Source: Novosphingopyxis sp038234155 (GTDB taxonomy: Bacteria; Pseudomonadota; Alphaproteobacteria; Sphingomonadales; Sphingomonadaceae). Taken from it: a stretch of DNA of 64,000 bases. The notes beneath the pieces were generated by a model that saw only the letters and a program-made list of their open reading frames with translations, was not told where the DNA came from and searched no databases. A program made the position numbers and the translations under genes. This document shows, one piece after another, positions 35,528 through 44,074 of the stretch. Every line of letters starts with the position of its first letter. Within the stretch, counting starts at the first letter, position 1. The stretch is from the NCBI GenBank assembly GCA_038234155.1, contig JBBSUT010000002.1, positions 1-64,000 on the forward strand, read 5' to 3'.

Positions 35528-35529
35528 AC

Positions 35530-35550
35530 GGGCGTCTTACGCAGACGCCC
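35530..35550 (+). terminator. Hairpin after the mlaA-like gene, possible terminator
   Basis: gggcgtc (35530-35536) and gacgccc (35544-35550) form a 7-bp stem two bases after the stop. No T run follows. An alternative 6-bp stem (35546-35551 with 35558-35563) overlaps it, so the two structures exclude each other. Confidence 0.4.
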
Positions 35551-35682
35551 GGAATTTCGGGCGACTGCGCTCGAGATGGCCGATCACGGGGCGCTGAAAT
35601 TTGAACATCCGAATAATGGTCTCCGGCACGGAAAGTCGCCTCCCGCACCACCGCTCTTGCGCGGTGCAGCAAAAGTCATAGA

Positions 35683-36513
35683 GTGCGGCGCGTGCCCGGC
35701 TTTCCTCCCCTGCCCGCCCCGCCGCGCGATCTGCTGATCCGCGCGAGCCTGTTTCTCGATTTTGACGGGACGCTGGTTCCGCTGGCCGATCGGCCGGAAG
35801 CAGTGGAGGTGCCCGATATGTTGCACCCGCTGCTTGCACGGCTTGGCAAGGCGCTGGACGGGCGGCTGGCCATCGTCAGCGGCCGCGATGTCGCGACGCT
35901 GCGCGAACGCTTCGGCCTATCGTCCATGCCGGTGGCGGGCAGCCATGGCAGCGAGATCAGCCTGGAGCCCGGCTGGATTGACCGGCCGCAAGCACCGGAC
36001 TCGCTGATGGCGGCGGGCGAAGCGTTCGATGCGTTTGCCGCGCAGGACGCCGGCCTGCTGGTCGAGCGCAAACCGCTGGGCGTGTGCCTCCATTATCGCC
36101 GCGCGCCGGCGCGCGAGACGGCGTGCCGCGCGCTGGCCGCCGATCTTGCGGACCGGCATGGGCTCCATCTGCAGGACGGCAAGATGATGGCCGAACTGCG
36201 CAGCGGAAACGAGCACAAGGGCAATGCGATCCGAACGCTGATGGCACGCACGCCGTTCGATACCGGCACGCCGGTGTTCCTGGGCGACGACGTGACCGAC
36301 GAGGACGGGTTTGCGGCGGTGGCTTCGCTCGGCGGACACGGCATCCTGGTCGGCCCGGCACGCGAAACCGCGGCGCAATACCGGCTGGACGATGTGGCCG
36401 AGGTCCACCACTGGCTGGATCGGCATGATCTGGAACGGCCTAATCCGATAGGGGCTGATCCGATAGGGGCTGATCCGATAGGGGCCGATCGGAAACGGGC
36501 ACCCTCGGCATGA
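35683..36513 (+). CDS. otsB: Trehalose-6-phosphate phosphatase
   Basis: 276 residues from a GTG at 35683; a second GTG at 35692 is also possible. It is a HAD-family phosphatase that releases trehalose from trehalose-6-phosphate. Asp26 and Asp28 in FLDFDGTL are the nucleophile and acid; SGRDVATL, GSHGSE and FLGDDVTDEDGF are the further HAD and OtsB motifs. The C terminus carries three copies of a five-residue unit (residues 254-268), encoded by a 15-bp tandem repeat. It overlaps the GH15 gene by four bases and begins the otsB-GH15-otsA operon. Confidence 0.93.
   Translation: MRRVPGFPPLPAPPRDLLIRASLFLDFDGTLVPLADRPEAVEVPDMLHPLLARLGKALDGRLAIVSGRDVATLRERFGLSSMPVAGSHGSEISLEPGWIDRPQAPDSLMAAGEAFDAFAAQDAGLLVERKPLGVCLHYRRAPARETACRALAADLADRHGLHLQDGKMMAELRSGNEHKGNAIRTLMARTPFDTGTPVFLGDDVTDEDGFAAVASLGGHGILVGPARETAAQYRLDDVAEVHHWLDRHDLERPNPIGADPIGADPIGADRKRAPSA
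36442..36486 (+). repeat. 15-bp tandem repeat, three copies, in the 3' end of otsB
   Basis: Units at 36442-36456, 36457-36471 and 36472-36486 are near identical (gatccgataggggct) and encode N/D-PIGA. A fourth unit begins (gatcgg) and then decays. The unit is a multiple of three, so copy-number change would keep the frame. Confidence 0.92.
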
Positions 36514-38318
36514 GCCATCCATCGGGACGCCATCTCAATCTCTGGCCGATCGGCAACTGCCAGGCGTCCGCGCTGGTGGACGATCAGGCGCGCTTCGTCT
36601 GGGCCTGCCTGCCCCGGGTAGACGGCGATCCGCTGTTCCCTGCGCTGATCGACGACACGCCGTTCGACGATCCGCTGGCCGGCGGCTTCTGGGGGATCGA
36701 TCTGGAGGGCTGCGTCAGCATGTCGCAGCGTTATATGCGCAATGCCCCGGTGCTGATCACGCGCAAGACCGATGCCCACGGCAGCGCCATCGACATCATC
36801 GATTTCGCGCCGCGCTATCGCCGATCCGGCCGGATCTATCGCCCCAACGCCTTTGTGCGCATCGTGCGCACGGTATCGGGAAGCCCGCGCGTCCGCGTGC
36901 GGCTGCGGCCCGCCTCCGGCTGGTCGATCGACAAGGTGGACCGCAGCTACGGCTCCAACCATATCAGCTACGCCGTGGAAGCCATGCCGATGCGGCTGTC
37001 CACCAACGCGCCGATCGGCCTGATCGCGCAGGAGAACGCCTTTCGCGTGGAGCGCGACCTGTATTTCTTCCTGGGACCGGACGAGAGCTTTACCGCCGCG
37101 ATCGCGCCCGAGTTGGAAAAGATGCTGGTCGACACCCTGAACGAGTGGCGCGGCTGGGTGCGCGGGCTGGCAACACCGCCGGAATATCAGGAGGCGGTCA
37201 TCCGCGCCGCGATCACATTGAAGCTGTGCCAGCATGAGGATACCGGCGCGATCGTGGCCGCGCTGACCACCTCGATTCCCGAACATGCCAACAGCGGCCG
37301 CAACTGGGACTACCGCTATTGCTGGGTGCGCGACGCCTATTACACGGTGGAGGCGCTGAACCGGATTGGCGCGCTGGACGTGCTGGAATCCTATCTGGAA
37401 TTCCTGCGCAACATCGTCGATGCCAGCGAAACCGGTGATGTTCAGCCCTTGTACGACGTGCGCGGCAATCCGCGGCTGGAGGAAGGCGAGGCGTCCGCGC
37501 TTGGCGGCTATCGCGGCATGGGGCCGGTGCGCGTGGGCAACGCCGCCTATACGCAAAAGCAGCACGACGCCTACGGCCAGATCGTGCTGAGCTCGGTGCA
37601 GGCGTTTATCGACCACCGGTTGATGCGCATGTCCGGCGTGGAGGATTTCCAGTCGCTCGAAAAGGTCGGCGACCGCGCGTTCGAACTCTACGATCAGCCC
37701 GACGCGGGTCTTTGGGAACTGCGCACCAAATCCCACGTCCATACCTACAGCGCGATGATGTGCTGGGCGGCGTGCGACCGGCTGGCGGGTGCCGCGCGCG
37801 AGCTGGGCCTGCCGGGTCGCGCGGCCCATTGGCGCGGGCGCGCCGACAGCATGAAGGCGCGCATCGAGAGCGCGGCCTGGCGCGAGGAAAGCCAGGCTTT
37901 TTCCGCCACCTTCGAAGGCGACATGCGTGACGCCAGCCTGCTCCAGATGGTCGACCTGCGTTTTCTGGAGGGCAGCGACGCGCGCTTTCAGGGCACGCTC
38001 GACGCGCTGGAAAAGGCGCTGCGGCGCGGCGACCATATGCTGCGCTACGACAGCGAGGATGATTTCGGCACGCCGGAAACCGCCTTCACCGTATGCACGT
38101 TCTGGCTGATCGAGGCGCTCGCCAAATCGGGGCGCGAGCAGGAGGCCAAACATTTGTTCGCGGACATGCTGGGTCGCCGGACGCCCGCCGGCCTGCTATC
38201 CGAGGATATCGATCCCGTATCGGGCGAGCTTTGGGGCAATTATCCGCAAACCTATTCGCTTGTCGGGATCATCAACTGCGCCGTCCTGCTCAGCAAACCC
38301 TGGAGCGACTATCGATGA
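36510..38318 (+). CDS. Glycoside hydrolase family 15 protein (glucoamylase/trehalase type)
   Basis: 602 residues, no signal peptide, so cytoplasmic. The N-terminal beta-sandwich starts LWPIGNCQASALVDDQARFV. The alpha/alpha-barrel has RNWDYRYCWVRDA from residue 267 and, near the end, LLSEDIDPVSGELWGNYPQT with Glu565, typical of GH15. The family includes glucoamylases and bacterial and archaeal trehalases. Its place between otsB and otsA, with four-base overlaps on both sides, suggests it acts on trehalose or on an alpha-glucan linked to it; that is inference. Confidence 0.9.
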   Translation: MSHPSGRHLNLWPIGNCQASALVDDQARFVWACLPRVDGDPLFPALIDDTPFDDPLAGGFWGIDLEGCVSMSQRYMRNAPVLITRKTDAHGSAIDIIDFAPRYRRSGRIYRPNAFVRIVRTVSGSPRVRVRLRPASGWSIDKVDRSYGSNHISYAVEAMPMRLSTNAPIGLIAQENAFRVERDLYFFLGPDESFTAAIAPELEKMLVDTLNEWRGWVRGLATPPEYQEAVIRAAITLKLCQHEDTGAIVAALTTSIPEHANSGRNWDYRYCWVRDAYYTVEALNRIGALDVLESYLEFLRNIVDASETGDVQPLYDVRGNPRLEEGEASALGGYRGMGPVRVGNAAYTQKQHDAYGQIVLSSVQAFIDHRLMRMSGVEDFQSLEKVGDRAFELYDQPDAGLWELRTKSHVHTYSAMMCWAACDRLAGAARELGLPGRAAHWRGRADSMKARIESAAWREESQAFSATFEGDMRDASLLQMVDLRFLEGSDARFQGTLDALEKALRRGDHMLRYDSEDDFGTPETAFTVCTFWLIEALAKSGREQEAKHLFADMLGRRTPAGLLSEDIDPVSGELWGNYPQTYSLVGIINCAVLLSKPWSDYR

Positions 38319-39733
38319 GCCGCCTGATTATCGTCTCGAACCGCGTGCAGAAGCCGGGGCCGGACGGCGCGCAGGGCGGGCTGGCGGTGGCGCTGTCGGC
38401 GGCTCTGCGCGAGCACAGGGGCATCTGGTTCGGCTGGTCGGGCGAGACCGCGGAGAAGTTCACCGGCCACATCGGGCTCGATGAATATAATGGCGTGCGC
38501 ACCGCAACGGTCGATCTGGAGGAGCAGGACGTCGACGAATATTACAACGGCTATGCCAACCGCACGCTGTGGCCGCTGTTCCATTATCGCATGGACCTGG
38601 CCGAATATGTCCGCAGCTTCGGTTCGGGCTATGAGCGGGTCAACAAGCGCTTCGCCCAGACGCTGCAGCCGCTGATCGAGGATGACGACGCGGTCTGGGT
38701 GCACGATTATCACCTTATCCCGCTGGCGTGGGACCTGCGGCGCAATGGCGTGAAGAACCGCATGGGCTTTTTTCTGCACACCCCCTGGCCGCCCACGCGG
38801 CTGCTGGTGGCGCTGCCGCATCACCAGCGGCTGGTGCAATCGCTGTTCGCCTACGACGTGATCGGTTTCCAGACCGGCGAATGGCTGGAAAGTTTTCGCC
38901 ATTATTGCGAAAAGGAGATGGGCGGATGCGTCGACGGCGACGACATCACCGTCGGCAGCCGCACGATCAAGGCCTTCGCCTGTCCGATCGGCATCGATTA
39001 TGACGAGTTTCTGGACGCGGTGAACTCGGACGTGGCCAAACAGGCGCTGCACAAGATGCGCGCCAGCTTGCAGGACCGCGCGATGATCGTGGGCGTAGAC
39101 CGGCTGGATTATTCGAAGGGGTTGGAGGAGCGCTTCCAGGGTTTCGAGACCTATCTCACGGAGCATCCAGAGATGCACCGCCATGTCGTGCTGGTGCAGA
39201 TCGCCCCGCCCTCGCGCGGCGAGGTGAAGAGCTATCAGGAAATCCGCGCCTCGCTGGAAGCGGAATCGGGCCGCATCAACGGCCGCTTTGCGCATGTCGA
39301 CTGGACGCCGATCCGCTACGTCAACAAAGGCTATCCGCGCGATCAGCTGGGCGGCATCTACCGCGCGGCCAAGGTGGGACTGGTCACGCCGCTTCGCGAC
39401 GGCATGAACCTGGTCGCCAAGGAATATATCGCGGCGCAGGACCCCGAGGATCCCGGCGTGCTCATCCTCAGCCGCTTTGCCGGCGCCGCGCAGCAGTTAA
39501 CCGAGGCGCTGCTGATCAATCCCTACAGCGACGAGGAAATGGCCGACGCGATCCATGAGGCGCTGAACATGCCGCTCGCCGAACGCCAGCGCCGCTGGAA
39601 GATCATGATGCACGAAATCGGCGAGACCGACGTGGTGTGGTGGCGCGAGACCTATGTGAACAAGCTGATGCAGGCGGGCGATGTGGAGCGCGCCGAAGAC
39701 AAGCTGCTGCTGGATATCCCGGCAGAAGATTGA
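38315..39733 (+). CDS. otsA: Alpha,alpha-trehalose-phosphate synthase (UDP-forming)
   Basis: 472 residues from the ATG at 38315, which overlaps the GH15 stop (ATGA). OtsA is a GT20 enzyme joining UDP-glucose and glucose-6-phosphate. RLIIVSNRV with GGLAVALSAAL forms the N-terminal loop; WVHDYHLIPLA, GFFLHTPWP, VGVDRLDYSKGLEERF, PLRDGMNLVAKEYIAAQ and the final ISRFAGA-like LSRFAGAAQQL are family motifs. Together with otsB it makes trehalose from the two sugars. Confidence 0.96.
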   Translation: MSRLIIVSNRVQKPGPDGAQGGLAVALSAALREHRGIWFGWSGETAEKFTGHIGLDEYNGVRTATVDLEEQDVDEYYNGYANRTLWPLFHYRMDLAEYVRSFGSGYERVNKRFAQTLQPLIEDDDAVWVHDYHLIPLAWDLRRNGVKNRMGFFLHTPWPPTRLLVALPHHQRLVQSLFAYDVIGFQTGEWLESFRHYCEKEMGGCVDGDDITVGSRTIKAFACPIGIDYDEFLDAVNSDVAKQALHKMRASLQDRAMIVGVDRLDYSKGLEERFQGFETYLTEHPEMHRHVVLVQIAPPSRGEVKSYQEIRASLEAESGRINGRFAHVDWTPIRYVNKGYPRDQLGGIYRAAKVGLVTPLRDGMNLVAKEYIAAQDPEDPGVLILSRFAGAAQQLTEALLINPYSDEEMADAIHEALNMPLAERQRRWKIMMHEIGETDVVWWRETYVNKLMQAGDVERAEDKLLLDIPAED

Positions 39734-39802
39734 GGCCGAGCGCGCGATCGATCCCCCTGCACAAACTCGACAAGCGGACGGCAGCCGCTAGAACTCTGCT
39801 CC

Positions 39803-40738
39803 ATGCGCATCCCGTCCCTCATTATCGCCGCGAGCATCGCCATGACCGCCTGCACCCCCGCCGCCCGTCCGGCAGCCCAGATCGGCGCCGCTGCCGCCGG
39901 TGCGGACACCGCAGCCGCGCCGCCGCTACTGCACTGGGACGATCTGACGGACCGCGCGCGCCCGGTGCCCGACGAAACCATCGCCTATGGCAGCGATCCG
40001 CTGCAGGTCGCCGATCTGTGGCGGCCGGCGGGCGACGGCCCCTTCCCCGCCGTGCTGATGATCCATGGCGGCTGCTGGCAGACCGATATTGCCGACCGCA
40101 CCCTGATGGCGTGGATCGCGAACGATCTGCGCGCGCGCGGGATCGCGGTCTGGAACGTCGAATATCGGGGGGTCGACCGGGACGGCGGGGGATATCCTGG
40201 CACCTATCTCGACATCGCCAATGGCGCCAAATCGCTGCGCGATAACGCCGCGCGGCTGAAGCTGACCATCGATCCGCTGATTGCGATCGGACATTCGGCC
40301 GGCGGGCATCTGGGGCTGTGGCTGGCCGGACAGAAAAAGCTGCCGAAAGATTCCGTGCTGCGCGTTGCCGATCCGGTCATCCCGACCGTCGTGATCAGCC
40401 AGGGCGGTCTGCCCGATCTGGAGCAGGCCGCCACGCCGCCAGGCTCCGGCTGCGGGACAGAGGTGATCGACGCGATTTCCGGCGGCGGAAACTATGCCGA
40501 AACCTCGGTGCCGCGGCTGGCACCGCTCGGCGTCCGCCAAGTGCTCGTCAACGGCGCGAGCGACCGCATCATTCCCGCCGATTATGCGCGCCGCTATGAG
40601 GCAGACATGCGCGCCAAGGGCGACGATGTGCGCGTGCGCTTCATGCCCGACAGCGGCCATGTCGAGCTGATCGCGCCCGAAACCGCGGCGTGGGCCGCCG
40701 CGGTGGACGAGATCGAAAAGGCGCTGGGACGCAAATGA
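39803..40738 (+). CDS. Alpha/beta hydrolase lipoprotein, possible kynurenine formamidase
   Basis: 311 residues. A short lipoprotein signal ends in AMTAC with Cys17. The catalytic serine is Ser165 in GHSAGG, the oxyanion motif is HGGCW at 88-92, and SDRIIP and SGHVEL supply the likely Asp and His. The HGGxW and GHSAGG pair occurs in esterases and in animal/yeast-type kynurenine formamidases. kynU starts 70 bases downstream, so an N-formylkynurenine substrate is attractive, but an exported lipoprotein would be an odd place for it. General esterase activity is the safer call. Confidence 0.8.
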   Translation: MRIPSLIIAASIAMTACTPAARPAAQIGAAAAGADTAAAPPLLHWDDLTDRARPVPDETIAYGSDPLQVADLWRPAGDGPFPAVLMIHGGCWQTDIADRTLMAWIANDLRARGIAVWNVEYRGVDRDGGGYPGTYLDIANGAKSLRDNAARLKLTIDPLIAIGHSAGGHLGLWLAGQKKLPKDSVLRVADPVIPTVVISQGGLPDLEQAATPPGSGCGTEVIDAISGGGNYAETSVPRLAPLGVRQVLVNGASDRIIPADYARRYEADMRAKGDDVRVRFMPDSGHVELIAPETAAWAAAVDEIEKALGRK

Positions 40739-40808
40739 TGTTTCGGAGCCCGGCACGGTTCAGCAATAACATGGCGCCAGCACGGCCCGGAAATTACATG
40801 GTGTTATC

Positions 40809-42038
40809 ATGACCATCGACCTCACCCACGCCCGCGCGCTCGACGCGGCCGACCGGCTTGCCCCTGTCCGCGCGCGCTTTCATCTGCCGGACGGCGTGAT
40901 CTACCTCGACGGCAATTCGCTCGGCGCCCTGCCCCGCGCCACCGTGGGCCGGCAGCGGGACATGGTGGAGCGGCAATGGGGACAGGGCCTGATCCGCAGC
41001 TGGAACGATGCCGACTGGATCGATGCGCCAACGCGCGTGGGCGCAAAGATTGCGCGGCTTATCGGCGCAAAGCCGCATGAGGTGCTGGTCGCGGACTCGG
41101 TGTCGGTGAATATCTTCAAGCTTCTGGTCGCCGCGGCGCAGCTGTCTGAGGACCGGCCGCAAATCCTGTCGGAGGCCGGCAATTTTCACACCGATCTGCA
41201 CATTGCCTCGGGCGCTGCGGACCTGCTGCCAGGCAAGCGGCTGGAGGTGGTGGAGCGCGGCACGCTGCTGGAGGCGATCGGCCCGCAGACCAATATCGCG
41301 CTGCTCACCCATGTTCACTACAAAACCGCCGAGCGGTTCGACATGGCCGCGGTCACGGCCCGGGCAGCGGACGCGGGCGCGCGCATTATCTGGGATCTCA
41401 GCCACTCGGTGGGCGCGGTGCCGCTCGATCTCAACGGCGCGGGAGCCGAGCTGGCGGTGGGATGCGGCTATAAATATCTGAACGGGGGCCCCGGTGCCCC
41501 GGCGTTTCTCTATGTTGCCGAGCATCTGCAGGAGCGGCTGGTGAGCCCGCTGCGCGGCTGGTTCGGCCACGCGCGACCGTTTGCGTTCGAGGACGCTTAT
41601 GAGCCCGCGCCGGGCATCGCCCGCTGGCAGGCCGGCACGCCGCCGATGCTGTCGATGGACGCGCTGGAATGCGGTGTGGAAAGTTTCAACGGGATCACCA
41701 TGGACGCGGTATGGGCCAAGTCCGCCGCACTGTTCGATCTGTTCCGCGATCTGGCCGCCGAACATTGCCCCGAACTGGCGTGCGTGTCCCCGGCCGATCC
41801 GAACGCGCGCGGCAGCCACATCAGCTTCGGCCACGCCCACGCCTTTGCCCTCACGCAGGCGTTGATTGCCGAGGGAGTGATCGGCGATTTTCGCGCGCCG
41901 GACATCGCCCGTTTCGGCCTGACGCCGCTCTATCTGCGGTTTGAGGATATCGCGGCCGCGGTAGCGATCATGGCCGATATCCTGGCCACCAACCGCTACC
42001 GCGAGCCGCGCTTTGCCGCGCGCGGCCGGGTTACCTGA
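40809..42038 (+). CDS. kynU: Kynureninase
   Basis: 409 residues. A PLP-dependent fold type I enzyme that splits kynurenine into anthranilate and alanine. The PLP lysine is Lys222 in CGYKYLNGGPG. YLDGNSLGALPRAT near the start, RSWNDADW-like sequence, SVSVNIFKLL, SEAGNFHTDLH, DLSHSVGAVPLDL and GWFGHARPFAFE are kynureninase blocks. Other tryptophan-degradation genes are not in the window apart from the preceding hydrolase, a candidate formamidase. It converges on the autotransporter gene with 9 bases between stops. Confidence 0.95.
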   Translation: MTIDLTHARALDAADRLAPVRARFHLPDGVIYLDGNSLGALPRATVGRQRDMVERQWGQGLIRSWNDADWIDAPTRVGAKIARLIGAKPHEVLVADSVSVNIFKLLVAAAQLSEDRPQILSEAGNFHTDLHIASGAADLLPGKRLEVVERGTLLEAIGPQTNIALLTHVHYKTAERFDMAAVTARAADAGARIIWDLSHSVGAVPLDLNGAGAELAVGCGYKYLNGGPGAPAFLYVAEHLQERLVSPLRGWFGHARPFAFEDAYEPAPGIARWQAGTPPMLSMDALECGVESFNGITMDAVWAKSAALFDLFRDLAAEHCPELACVSPADPNARGSHISFGHAHAFALTQALIAEGVIGDFRAPDIARFGLTPLYLRFEDIAAAVAIMADILATNRYREPRFAARGRVT

Positions 42039-42047
42039 CCGGTCTGC

Positions 42048-43841
42048 CTAGAACGGCAGGTACAGCCCGGCAGAGGCGCTGACCGCATTCTGGTCTTCGC
42101 GCAGGAACTCGCCCTGCGCCGTGGCGCGCACGCCGACGGGACCGATGCGCCCGTTCACACCCATAGCGACCGAACCGTAATTGCGATCGAGCGCCGTCAG
42201 CCTGCCTGACCAGCTGACCGGCGCGCCGGCGGGGGTAATCGAGAAGCTGCGCGGATCATTGTCGAATTCATGAATATAGGAGGCACGGGCGAAGAAGCCG
42301 GTGCCCCCGATCATGTTGCCCGATGCGACCACGCCGAAGCGCCCGGTGAGGCTCTTGAGGCGCTGATCGCCGAAGGTGGCCTGCGTGCTGAGCGTGTTGC
42401 CCTCGCTGAACCCGTCGATCGTGATCCGCTCGTAATTGACCCCCGCCTCGGGGCCGAAGCGCACCATCGGACCGCTGATCAGATCGACGCTGAGCGCGCC
42501 GCTTGCGGCGAACAGATCGCTGCTGGTCTGGCCGACATGGGTGCGCAGCGCCGGACCAAGCGTAACGTTGCGCTTGGTATCCAGATCGCCCTGGCCGTAG
42601 GTGACGTCTGCGATCAGCTTGGCCGGGCCCACGGCGGCGCGGGCATAGCCGCTGGCCGTCCACGTCCTGGTGTCGAAGGTGCCCTGGCCGACACTGTAAT
42701 CGCCGTTGCCATCCGAATAGCCGCCGACGATGCCGACGCCCAAAGTCTCGCCCAGGCCTACATCGACACCCAGCGTGCCGGTGATCGACCGCTCGGTGCC
42801 GCCGATCCGTGCGGCTGTGCCATTGCTGTCAAAATAGCCGTAGCCGAAGCCGCCGAACAGGGCGATGCCCTGCTGCCCCAGGCCGTGGCGCTGCTCGTTC
42901 TCAAACGATGCGCGGTGGCTGCGCAACGTGGCCTGCTGCGACAAGGCGAGCAGCCCGATCTGTTCGGGCGCCTTCAACAGGCTGGCAATTGCCTGCCCCT
43001 GTACGCGCTGCGATATGCCGGCGGGGTGCACCGAGTCCGCCAGGATATAGGTGTTGTTGGCGTTCGGGCTGACCAGCGTGCCGCGTGTGCAAACCAGCGA
43101 ACTGGCCACGGTGCAGGCCTGGCCGGTAACGTTGATGATGCCAAAGGAGGCGGCATCGGTCACCAGCTCGTTAAACAGCATGTCGGTGTTGAAATACAGG
43201 ACGTTGCTGCCCTGGGCTGCGAGCTGCTGTTCGAACCGCGCGTTGAATGCCTTGACCGGGGCTGCGCCACCCGATTGCACCGCCAATGTGATGATCGTCG
43301 GCGCGCCGGCCGCTTCCAGCCGCGCGACCTGCGCCGCCAGCGCGTCGGCGGCGGCGGTCAGGATTCCCGGATTGGTGCCGCCGCCCGCCAGAAAGGCAAA
43401 ATAGTCGTTGCCGCCGCCCTGCACATAGACAACGTCGCCGGGGCGAAAGCTGTTGGTCGCCAGGAAATTGGTGATCTGACTGGCCACGGGAATGGCCACG
43501 CCGTTGGCGGCCTGCACCCGCGCGCCGCCGACGGCATAATTGGTGCCGCCCTTGCCATAGACAGGATCGAGCTGGATGCCGAACTGGCTGGCGAACACCT
43601 CCGGCGCCACCGGATCGGGATTGGTGGTGAAGCTCCCGGCGCCTGGCGGCAATGCGCCGGTGGCCGCGTAGAATCCGCCGTCCGCCAGACTGTCTCCGAA
43701 TACGATGACACGGGTTACGCTGGTCGGGCCGTTGTCGCTGGTGTTCCCGGCGGCGCCCGACTGCGCTGCGGCTGGCGCGGCAATCGCGGCCAGACCGAGG
43801 GCGGAACTGGCGAGCAGCAAGACTTTGTTAAAGGTGCGCAT
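42048..43841 (-). CDS. SGNH/GDSL esterase with C-terminal autotransporter beta-domain
   Basis: 597 residues from the ATG at 43841 (GGAGAG nine bases upstream; another ATG three codons earlier abuts it). A signal peptide ends near APAAAQ. The passenger is an SGNH hydrolase: Ser51 in VFGDSLADGG, block III GGGNDY and block V DSVHPAG with Asp269 and His272. From about residue 330 the repeats of alternating residues look like a 12-strand autotransporter barrel, ending GLYLPF with a terminal Phe. Relatives such as EstA and EstP stay at the cell surface and cleave lipids. Confidence 0.9.
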   Translation of the reverse strand: MRTFNKVLLLASSALGLAAIAAPAAAQSGAAGNTSDNGPTSVTRVIVFGDSLADGGFYAATGALPPGAGSFTTNPDPVAPEVFASQFGIQLDPVYGKGGTNYAVGGARVQAANGVAIPVASQITNFLATNSFRPGDVVYVQGGGNDYFAFLAGGGTNPGILTAAADALAAQVARLEAAGAPTIITLAVQSGGAAPVKAFNARFEQQLAAQGSNVLYFNTDMLFNELVTDAASFGIINVTGQACTVASSLVCTRGTLVSPNANNTYILADSVHPAGISQRVQGQAIASLLKAPEQIGLLALSQQATLRSHRASFENEQRHGLGQQGIALFGGFGYGYFDSNGTAARIGGTERSITGTLGVDVGLGETLGVGIVGGYSDGNGDYSVGQGTFDTRTWTASGYARAAVGPAKLIADVTYGQGDLDTKRNVTLGPALRTHVGQTSSDLFAASGALSVDLISGPMVRFGPEAGVNYERITIDGFSEGNTLSTQATFGDQRLKSLTGRFGVVASGNMIGGTGFFARASYIHEFDNDPRSFSITPAGAPVSWSGRLTALDRNYGSVAMGVNGRIGPVGVRATAQGEFLREDQNAVSASAGLYLPF

Positions 43842-43969
43842 GGGTTTCATCTCTCCGGTATGCCGAATTAGCTTTGCACGAACGGTGCTTCGGCGCTGAT
43901 GATGGCCGATACGGTATCGCGCGCATTTGACAAGTCCCAAGCGCCGGGACGCCCGCCCGAGATGGTGAA

Positions 43970-43998
43970 TTGCGCGGCCCCGGCATCGGCGCTATGCT
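43970..43998 (+). promoter_or_regulatory. Candidate sigma-70-type promoter for purC
   Basis: TTGCGC (43970-43975) and TATGCT (43993-43998) are separated by 17 bases, 76 bases before the purC ATG. Partial match, read by eye. Confidence 0.35.
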
Positions 43999-44074
43999 TT
44001 GTGTCATCGCCTCGGCTGCGCACGGATTCGACCGCCGTGCCCCGGGGCGCATTATGTTTTACCCGGAGCCGCCC

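Noticed and set aside
35528..35682. General-stress (EcfG-type, GGAAC-N17-GTT) promoter ahead of the trehalose operon
   Set aside because: I looked for it because trehalose genes are often under this control, but no GGAAC is present in the upstream region.
36442..36486. Possible CRISPR-like array at the 15-bp repeat
   Set aside because: Units are directly abutting without spacers and lie within a coding frame.
36093..38153. Minus-strand frame of about 686 codons opposite otsB and GH15
   Set aside because: Antisense to two coupled enzymes; repeated PIG/SPYR-like residues in it only mirror the 15-bp repeat.
42270..43871. Plus-strand frame of about 533 codons opposite the autotransporter gene
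   Set aside because: Composition typical of antisense translation; the minus strand has SGNH and barrel features.
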